Source: an uncultured Bacteroides sp. (GTDB lineage Bacteria > Bacteroidota > Bacteroidia > Bacteroidales > Bacteroidaceae). Taken from it: a DNA stretch of 11,498 bases. Below the pieces are notes generated by a model. The model was given only the letters and a program-made list of their open reading frames with translations. It did not search any database and was not told the DNA's origin. Below are positions 6,868 through 11,498 of this stretch, in pieces (the stretch's first letter is position 1; each line of letters opens with the position of its first letter). The stretch spans positions 1 through 11,498 of the forward strand of contig NZ_CAJUHF010000073.1 of assembly GCF_910585845.1 (NCBI RefSeq), given 5' to 3'. The position numbers and the translations under genes were made by a program.

Positions 6868-6919
6868 GGAGATTTGAGGAAGGATTAAAGGAAACTTTTG
6901 GAAAAGTTGTCGGGAGTTA

Positions 6920-6978
6920 AAGGAGTTATCATTCCGCTATGCCTTGTTAGTGGTTAAAGCCGATAGTGCGAACTCCTT
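6920..6978. terminator. Candidate bidirectional terminator between convergent genes
   Basis: AAGGAGTT (6920-6927) and AACTCCTT (6971-6978) form an 8-bp inverted repeat. Inside, CGCTAT can pair with ATAGTG through one G-T pair. It is followed on the plus strand by ATTTT. It lies between the stop codons of the EFR1-type gene (6867) and tilS (6982), where a shared terminator is expected. The 43-nt loop region makes it weaker than a classic terminator. Confidence 0.45.
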
Positions 6979-6981
6979 ATT

Positions 6982-8298
6982 TTAAATCTTCTCTTCTGAC
7001 AACCTGACTATAAGCACCCTACGCGTATTTTCGTCTATTCTGAAACGATTGTCTGTGCGTTCGCCAATCAGCCAGATGATCTGATTGCCACAACAAAGCA
7101 CCCATTGCCGCTCTCTGCGGGGAAGAGAGAATTTGCGGTCGGTAAGATAGTCGCTCACTTTCTTCTGTCCGGTCATACCAAATGGAACAAAACGGTCGCC
7201 CTGTCGGCATAATCTTACGGTGAGAGGCTGTTTTAGCTTGTCTGCATCAAAGCAGGCCATGGTTCGGTTGCGGGGAATCACGAAATGTTCCGTCACTTCC
7301 TGTTCCTCCGTAATCAGCCGAAAAGGCAGTGCAGGGTCATCCGGAAGCAACGTTGCTTGCGCCTCGGAAGCGGGGACGGGAGTCAATAACAATAGTTCGC
7401 GGTCCTTCACTATGCGCCACTCCTTGCTCAGGAATATTTTTCCCGGCTGATTATCCAAAGAAGCGAAGATATCTTTGACTTGTGCACTGTTGAATCCCAA
7501 TGGCGACAGGATTTCGAATAGCAAAGTTTCCGGCGCAGGTTCCTTCAGCAGGGCGCCTATCCGGATACTTTGTCCGCTTTGCACTCTTTGCCTACCTTCT
7601 TCTATACCTTTATTATATAGCGATACCGTGTCGCTCAGATGTCTTGCCGTACGCAAAATACTCTCCTTTACCGACGGATTGATGCTTTGCATAAGCGGAA
7701 GCAGATTGAGCCTGATCTTGTTGCGCGTATATTCATCTTGCAGGTTAGTGCTGTCGGTGACGTAATCTTGTCCAATTTCTTGCAGATATTCTGTAATCTC
7801 TTTCCGGTCGAGGCATAGCAATGGGCGAACAATCTTCCCGTTTTTAGGTCGGATTCCAGTCAAGCCGTTTATTCCCGTTCCCCGAATCAAGTTCAGTAGA
7901 ACGGTTTCCACGCTGTCATCTTTGTGATGAGCTACGGCGATAGCGTCAGCACCCTGTTGCAGGCGGAGCTCTTCGAACCATGCGTAACGCAGTTCCCTTG
8001 CCGCCATTTCGATGGATATATGTTCCCTTGCCGCCTTTTCTGCCGTATCAAAATGCCGAATATGTAACGGCGTCTTTAACTGCGTACATAGCTGGCGGAC
8101 AAATATCTCATCCCGGTCCGACTCATCTCCCCGCAAGTGGAAATTGCAGTGGGCAGCTTCGCAAGTATATCCTATGTCGAGCAGCAAATGAAGCAATGCC
8201 ACCGAATCGGCACCGCCACTCAGTGCCACCAGAATCTTGTCTTGCCTGCCGAAAAGCCGTTCTGCTTCTATATATTGTACTATCTTCCTCCTGTTCAT
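6982..8298 (-). CDS. tilS: tRNA(Ile)-lysidine synthetase TilS
   Basis: TilS uses ATP and lysine to convert C34 of the CAU-anticodon tRNA-Ile to lysidine, which switches decoding to AUA; it is usually essential. The 438-residue protein has the N-type ATP-pyrophosphatase PP-loop SGGADS at 27-32, followed by HCNFHLRGDESDRDE (50-64), AHHKDD (123-128), NLIRGTGINGLTGIRP (136-151) and DSTNLQDEYTRNKIR (182-196), all typical of TilS. The C-terminal domain (about 355-432) contains RQGDRFVPFGMTGQKKVSDYL-type sequence that binds the tRNA acceptor arm. The ATG at 8298 gives MNRRKIVQYIEAERLF, a normal TilS N-terminus. A -7 box ends only 4 bases before this ATG, so the mRNA may be almost leaderless. Confidence 0.96.
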   Translation of the reverse strand: MNRRKIVQYIEAERLFGRQDKILVALSGGADSVALLHLLLDIGYTCEAAHCNFHLRGDESDRDEIFVRQLCTQLKTPLHIRHFDTAEKAAREHISIEMAARELRYAWFEELRLQQGADAIAVAHHKDDSVETVLLNLIRGTGINGLTGIRPKNGKIVRPLLCLDRKEITEYLQEIGQDYVTDSTNLQDEYTRNKIRLNLLPLMQSINPSVKESILRTARHLSDTVSLYNKGIEEGRQRVQSGQSIRIGALLKEPAPETLLFEILSPLGFNSAQVKDIFASLDNQPGKIFLSKEWRIVKDRELLLLTPVPASEAQATLLPDDPALPFRLITEEQEVTEHFVIPRNRTMACFDADKLKQPLTVRLCRQGDRFVPFGMTGQKKVSDYLTDRKFSLPRRERQWVLCCGNQIIWLIGERTDNRFRIDENTRRVLIVRLSEEKI

Positions 8299-8302
8299 GC
8301 CG

Positions 8303-8310
8303 CAAAGATA
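8303..8310 (-). promoter_or_regulatory. Predicted -7 box of tilS, adjacent to its start codon
   Basis: The minus strand reads TATCTTTG then CGGC then the tilS ATG. With the usual start site a few bases after this box, the transcript would begin within about 0-3 nt of the ATG. No TTTG appears at the -33 position. If the box is not used, the tilS promoter must lie further upstream, towards feoAB. Confidence 0.45.
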
Positions 8311-8390
8311 AGTTTTATTCAGCTATTTCCGGCGGCTACTTAGAGGAAACATATTCATCGCAGCCTCTTATTTAAAAACAATCTAAATAG

Positions 8391-8422
8391 TTTGTATCCT
8401 ATATGCAAAACACTTATCTTTG
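8391..8422 (+). promoter_or_regulatory. Bacteroides-type promoter of the feoAB operon
   Basis: TTTG (8391-8394) and TATCTTTG (8415-8422) are separated by exactly 20 bases, a full match to TTTG-N19-21-TAnnTTTG. Transcription would start near 8427-8429, giving a leader of about 22 nt before the feoAB ATG at 8451. I could not identify an iron-regulator operator by eye. Confidence 0.8.
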
Positions 8423-8450
8423 TGCCATAATTAATGAATGAGAGAAGACT

Positions 8451-10922
8451 ATGCGTTTGTCCGAATTGAAAACAGGAGAAAAAGGTGTTATTGTAAAAGT
8501 ACTGGGACACGGTGGTTTCCGTAAACGGATTGTCGAAATGGGTTTTGTCAAAGGTAAGACAGTGGAAGTCTTGCTGAATGCACCGCTGAAAGACCCCATT
8601 AAATATAAGGTGATGGGGTATGAAATCTCTTTGCGCCGCCAGGAAGCGGAAATGATCGAGATTATCAGCGAGCAGGAAGCGAAAAAACAAGTCGTGCAAC
8701 GAGATTACCATCAAGGGATGAGTGAGGAAATTTATCCGAGCGATGAGGTACTGAAACGCATAGCATTGGGCAAACGCCGCACAATCAATGTGGCTCTGAT
8801 CGGAAATCCTAACTGCGGAAAAACCTCCTTGTTCAACATCGCGTCGGGTTCGCACGAGCATGTAGGCAATTATAGTGGTGTCACGGTAGATGCCAAAGAG
8901 GGATACTTCAACTTTCAGGGTTATCAGTTTCGTATTGTCGATTTACCGGGAACCTACTCATTGTCCGCCTATACTCCCGAAGAAATCTATGTACGCCGCC
9001 ACATCATCAATGAGACACCGGACATCGTGATCAACGTCGTGGATGCTTCCAATCTGGAACGTAATCTCTACCTCACCACCCAAATCATCGACATGAACGT
9101 GCGCATGGTAATGGCGCTCAATATGTATGACGAACTGGAGGCGAGCGGAAATACGTTGGACCACCAGACACTCAGTCAATTGTTCGGTATCCCTATGGTT
9201 CCCACAGTTTCGCGTACGGGAAGGGGCATCGAAGAGTTGTTTCATGTTGTCATCAGCATATATGAAGGTGCCGACTTTCTGGATCAGAAAGAGAATGTGC
9301 GTACCGAAGTCATGAAAGACCTGCGTGAATGGCACAAAGAATATGTTCCGGGGTACGTTGCCGGAAATCAGAAAGAAGAAGAGGGGCGCCATCATGGTTT
9401 TTATCGCCATATCCATATTAATCACGGACCGGAATTGGAACGCAGCATCGAAGAAGTGAAGCGTGTGATCAGTGCGAATGAGGATATCCGATATAAATAT
9501 TCTACACGCTTTTTGGCAATCAAGTTGCTGGAAAACGATCCGGACTTGGAAACTCTGATTAAGACCCTGCCCAACGGACCGGATATTATATCTACCCGCG
9601 ATCAGGAAAGCAACCGCATCCATAAAGTGCTTAATGAAGATTGCGACCAGGCAATTACCGATGCCAAGTATGGTTTTATTTCCGGTGCCCTTAAAGAAAC
9701 ATTTGTAGATAATCATTTGGAAAAAGAGCATACAACCCGCGTGATAGACTCCATCGTGACACACCGTTTCTGGGGATTTCCTATTTTCTTCCTTTTCATG
9801 TACCTCATGTTCGAGGGGACATTCGTGCTTGGAGAGTATCCTATGATGGGTATCGAATGGCTGGTCGAAACTATCGGAAACTTTATACGAGACAACATGC
9901 CGGACGGTCCGCTGAAAGATATGCTGATAGATGGTATTATCGGAGGTGTGGGTGGAGTTATCGTATTCCTGCCGAACATACTGATTCTCTATTTCTGTAT
10001 ATCGTTGATGGAGGACTCCGGCTATATGGCACGCGCAGCATTTATCATGGATAAGGTAATGCACAAGATGGGGTTACACGGTAAATCTTTCATTCCCTTG
10101 GTTATGGGATTCGGGTGTAATGTCCCGGCAATTATGGCTTCGCGTACGATTGAGAATCGGAAAAGCCGTCTGATCACCATGCTTGTCAACCCTTTGATGT
10201 CATGCAGTGCGCGTTTACCGATTTATTTATTGCTGACCGGTGCTTTTTTCCCGAATTGTGGCAGTTTGATACTATTGCTGATCTACTCTATCGGAATATT
10301 ACTGGCAGTACTGATAGCACGTTTATTCAGTCGTTTTCTGGTGAAAGGGGATGACACTCCGTTCGTCATGGAGCTTCCGCCGTATCGTTTACCGACAGCT
10401 AAAGCCATTTTCAGGCATACTTGGGAGAAGGGAGCGCAATATCTCCGTAAAATGGGTGGTGTGATCATGATAGCATCTATGGTGATATGGGCTTTAGGAT
10501 ATTATCCTAATCATGATGGCTATGCAACGGTAGCCGAACAACAAGAAAACTCTTATATCGGGCAGATAGGAAAAGTCATAGAGCCAGTGATTAAACCGCT
10601 GGGATTTGATTGGAAATTAGGTATCGGAATACTTTCCGGTATAGGCGCTAAAGAATTAGTTGTGAGTACTTTGGGAGTACTTTATGTAAATGATGCGGAA
10701 GCGGATGCAGTGAACCTTGCAGAGCGTATACCGATTACTCCATTAATCGCTTTCTGTTACATGGTATTTGTTCTGATCTATTTCCCTTGTATTGCTACGG
10801 TTGTAGCTATTAAGCAAGAGGCGGGAAGTTGGAAATGGGCACTTTTTGCAGCAACGTACACCACATTACTGGCATGGATCGTGTCTTTTGCTATCTATAA
10901 AATAGGGGGATTGTTTGTATGA
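8451..10922 (+). CDS. feoB: Ferrous iron transporter, FeoA-FeoB fusion
   Basis: This inner-membrane Fe2+ importer has 823 residues. Residues 1-75 are a FeoA (SH3-like) domain; in most bacteria FeoA is a separate small protein. The FeoB GTPase follows with G1 GNPNCGKTS (118-126), a G2 Thr in GVTVDAKEG (143-151), G3 DLPG (164-167), G4 NMYD (224-227) and G5-like SRTGRG (254-259). A helical linker of about 160 residues (276-440) has a His cluster at 314, 315, 320, 322 and 325. The membrane part from about 440 has the two Gate regions, including GFGCNVPAIMASRT (553-566) and NPLMSCSARLP (580-590), then further hydrophobic helices to the C terminus. Translation starts at ATG 8451, which begins the FeoA domain. 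The stop overlaps the next gene by 4 bases (ATGA), indicating translational coupling. Fusion is common in Bacteroidota. Confidence 0.97.
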   Translation: MRLSELKTGEKGVIVKVLGHGGFRKRIVEMGFVKGKTVEVLLNAPLKDPIKYKVMGYEISLRRQEAEMIEIISEQEAKKQVVQRDYHQGMSEEIYPSDEVLKRIALGKRRTINVALIGNPNCGKTSLFNIASGSHEHVGNYSGVTVDAKEGYFNFQGYQFRIVDLPGTYSLSAYTPEEIYVRRHIINETPDIVINVVDASNLERNLYLTTQIIDMNVRMVMALNMYDELEASGNTLDHQTLSQLFGIPMVPTVSRTGRGIEELFHVVISIYEGADFLDQKENVRTEVMKDLREWHKEYVPGYVAGNQKEEEGRHHGFYRHIHINHGPELERSIEEVKRVISANEDIRYKYSTRFLAIKLLENDPDLETLIKTLPNGPDIISTRDQESNRIHKVLNEDCDQAITDAKYGFISGALKETFVDNHLEKEHTTRVIDSIVTHRFWGFPIFFLFMYLMFEGTFVLGEYPMMGIEWLVETIGNFIRDNMPDGPLKDMLIDGIIGGVGGVIVFLPNILILYFCISLMEDSGYMARAAFIMDKVMHKMGLHGKSFIPLVMGFGCNVPAIMASRTIENRKSRLITMLVNPLMSCSARLPIYLLLTGAFFPNCGSLILLLIYSIGILLAVLIARLFSRFLVKGDDTPFVMELPPYRLPTAKAIFRHTWEKGAQYLRKMGGVIMIASMVIWALGYYPNHDGYATVAEQQENSYIGQIGKVIEPVIKPLGFDWKLGIGILSGIGAKELVVSTLGVLYVNDAEADAVNLAERIPITPLIAFCYMVFVLIYFPCIATVVAIKQEAGSWKWALFAATYTTLLAWIVSFAIYKIGGLFV

Positions 10923-11167
10923 TGAATTGGCAGCAATGTGTAGTTGCGATATTGTTATTGTTGTGTGTCGTCCGGATAGGTTGGGGGATATACTCTTTTT
11001 TTCAGCGTGCGAAAAGCAATGGTAATCCATGTGAGAATTGTGTAACAGGCTGTGAATTAAAACAATTACTTGACAAAAAACGCGCCGAATGCAGGAATGT
11101 GCAGAAAGACATCAAGCGCAACGGTAAACATTGTAGTAAGAAAAGCTGCCACAGTTTTCTTCTTTAA
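10919..11167 (+). CDS. FeoB-associated Cys-rich membrane protein
   Basis: This 82-residue protein has one predicted membrane helix (about 8-28, VVAILLLLCVVRIGWGIYSF) and a basic, Cys-rich tail. Cysteines fall at 7, 16, 38, 41, 45, 58, 72 and 77, with a CxxCxxxC motif at 38-45. It matches the small FeoB-associated family often found just after feoB in Bacteroidota and Firmicutes; its job is not established, though metal binding or assisting FeoB is plausible. Its ATG overlaps the feoB stop by 4 bases. A second ATG follows directly (10922), so one residue of start uncertainty remains. Confidence 0.88.
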   Translation: MMNWQQCVVAILLLLCVVRIGWGIYSFFQRAKSNGNPCENCVTGCELKQLLDKKRAECRNVQKDIKRNGKHCSKKSCHSFLL

Positions 11168-11195
11168 AAGAATAATTTATCCACTATTTTCAGTC

Positions 11196-11239
11196 TTCGC
11201 TCCTATTTTTTTATGAAAATGCCATAAAAAAGCAGCGAA
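11196..11239. terminator. Candidate terminator after the feo operon
   Basis: TTCGCT (11196-11201) pairs with AGCGAA (11234-11239), and inside it TTTTTTATG (11207-11215) pairs with CATAAAAAA (11223-11231). Together they form a 15-bp interrupted stem. It starts 28 nt after the stop of the Cys-rich protein and ends just before the tRNA-Cys promoter. The T tract lies inside the stem rather than after it, so it is not a textbook intrinsic terminator. Confidence 0.4.
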
Positions 11240-11242
11240 TAG

Positions 11243-11273
11243 TTTGGTATCTTCAAAAAATGTATTACCTTTG
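11243..11273 (+). promoter_or_regulatory. Promoter of the tRNA-Cys gene
   Basis: TTTG (11243-11246) and TACCTTTG (11266-11273) are separated by 19 bases, matching the Bacteroides consensus in both boxes and spacing. The predicted start near 11279 leaves about 15 nt of 5' leader to be trimmed by RNase P before tRNA position 1 at 11294. Confidence 0.8.
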
Positions 11274-11293
11274 CAACCGCAAATGAGAACAAT

Positions 11294-11368
11294 GGTTCCT
11301 TGGATGAGTGGCTTAGTCAGCGGTCTGCAAAACCGTGTACGGCGGTTCGAATCCGCCAGGAACCTCCA
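11294..11368 (+). tRNA. tRNA-Cys (anticodon GCA), CCA encoded
   Basis: The cloverleaf folds by eye. The acceptor stem is GGTTCCT (11294-11300) with AGGAACC (11358-11364). The D arm includes GAT/GTC with GG in the loop. The anticodon stem is GCGGT/ACCGT with loop CTGCAAA, placing GCA at 34-36. The T arm is GGCGG/CCGCC with loop TTCGAAT. The discriminator is T73, the main identity base of tRNA-Cys, and CCA follows directly in the DNA (11366-11368). It is a single tRNA gene with its own promoter and terminator. Confidence 0.96.
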
Positions 11369-11375
11369 AGCATAG

Positions 11376-11409
11376 CAAAAGCCTTGAACATAAATGTTCG
11401 GGGCTTTTG
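11376..11409. terminator. Strong hairpin terminator after tRNA-Cys, possibly bidirectional
   Basis: CAAAAGCC (11376-11383) pairs with GGCTTTTG (11402-11409), two T-G pairs continue the stem, and GAACAT (11386-11391) pairs with ATGTTC (11394-11399). This makes a nearly continuous 16-bp helix starting 7 nt after the tRNA CCA. A T-rich tract lies in and after the right arm on the plus strand. On the minus strand it would directly follow a possible stop codon at 11410-11412, so it may serve both directions. Confidence 0.8.
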
Positions 11410-11498
11410 TCATTTATTGACTTTCAGAGACTTGACTACCTTGGGGTCAGCGGATTTTTCCGGTGGGCGAAGAAGGTGTCGGAATATAGTGTTATCTT
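11410..11498 (-). CDS. Possible 3' end of an unrecognised minus-strand gene (partial)
   Basis: A minus-strand frame is open from the right edge for 28 codons to a TGA at 11412-11410. It ends in a Pro- then Lys-rich tail (RPPEKSADPK, then KSLKVNK). The stop abuts the hairpin at 11376-11409, which is the arrangement expected of convergent units sharing a terminator. The plus strand is also open here, so coding on this strand is not proven. I do not recognise the family. Confidence 0.3.
   Translation of the reverse strand, partial: DNTIFRHLLRPPEKSADPKVVKSLKVNK

Noticed and set aside
8958..10064. A 368-residue minus-strand open frame inside feoB
   Set aside because: It lies entirely antisense to a certain FeoB reading frame and has no family features.
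11294..11368. tRNA-Cys as the attachment site of an integrated element
   Set aside because: No second copy of the tRNA 3' end and no integrase is visible inside the window.
11177..11413. A 78-codon minus-strand frame covering tRNA-Cys
   Set aside because: It overlaps the whole tRNA gene, its promoter and its terminator in antisense.

Overview
The window looks like core chromosome from a gut Bacteroides species (Bacteroidota). Three things point there. Rho is 681 residues long with a large Asn/Lys/Ala/Pro-rich insertion typical of Bacteroides Rho. FeoA and FeoB are fused in one polypeptide. Several start sites are preceded by the Bacteroides promoter signature TTTG-N19-21-TAnnTTTG instead of sigma70 -35/-10 boxes. 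The predicted proteins are intact, and I see no frameshift or complete mobile element.

Layout from left to right. Positions 1-406 are AT-rich, with at most the tail of a gene entering from the left edge. A strong hairpin terminator (407-453) ends a minus-strand pair, ffh (SRP GTPase) followed 46 bp later by folD (one-carbon folate enzyme). A gap of about 970 bp (2725-3690) separates ffh from rho, which is also on the minus strand. This gap is the least explained part of the window. It holds the ffh promoter, several inverted repeats, an array of about eight degenerate 20-22 bp tandem repeats, a perfect 18-bp palindrome and a 99-nt hairpin just after the rho stop codon. Rho is transcribed divergently from a plus-strand gene for a flavodoxin-like/2[4Fe-4S] ferredoxin protein (EFR1 type). 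That gene converges on minus-strand tilS (tRNA-Ile lysidine synthetase), which may be translated from a nearly leaderless mRNA. A plus-strand iron operon follows: a feoAB fusion overlapped by 4 bases by a small Cys-rich membrane protein. Then comes a tRNA-Cys(GCA) gene with its own promoter, an encoded CCA and a strong terminator. The last 89 bases may be the 3' end of a minus-strand gene.

Functionally this is mostly housekeeping: protein targeting (Ffh), one-carbon metabolism (FolD), transcription termination (Rho), tRNA decoding (TilS, tRNA-Cys) and ferrous iron uptake (FeoAB and partner). The ferredoxin-like protein is the only gene here whose physiological role is open. I do not see a clear new multi-gene system. 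The best leads are the structured ffh-rho intergenic region, the Rho disordered insertion and the small transcript-architecture features noted in the findings.
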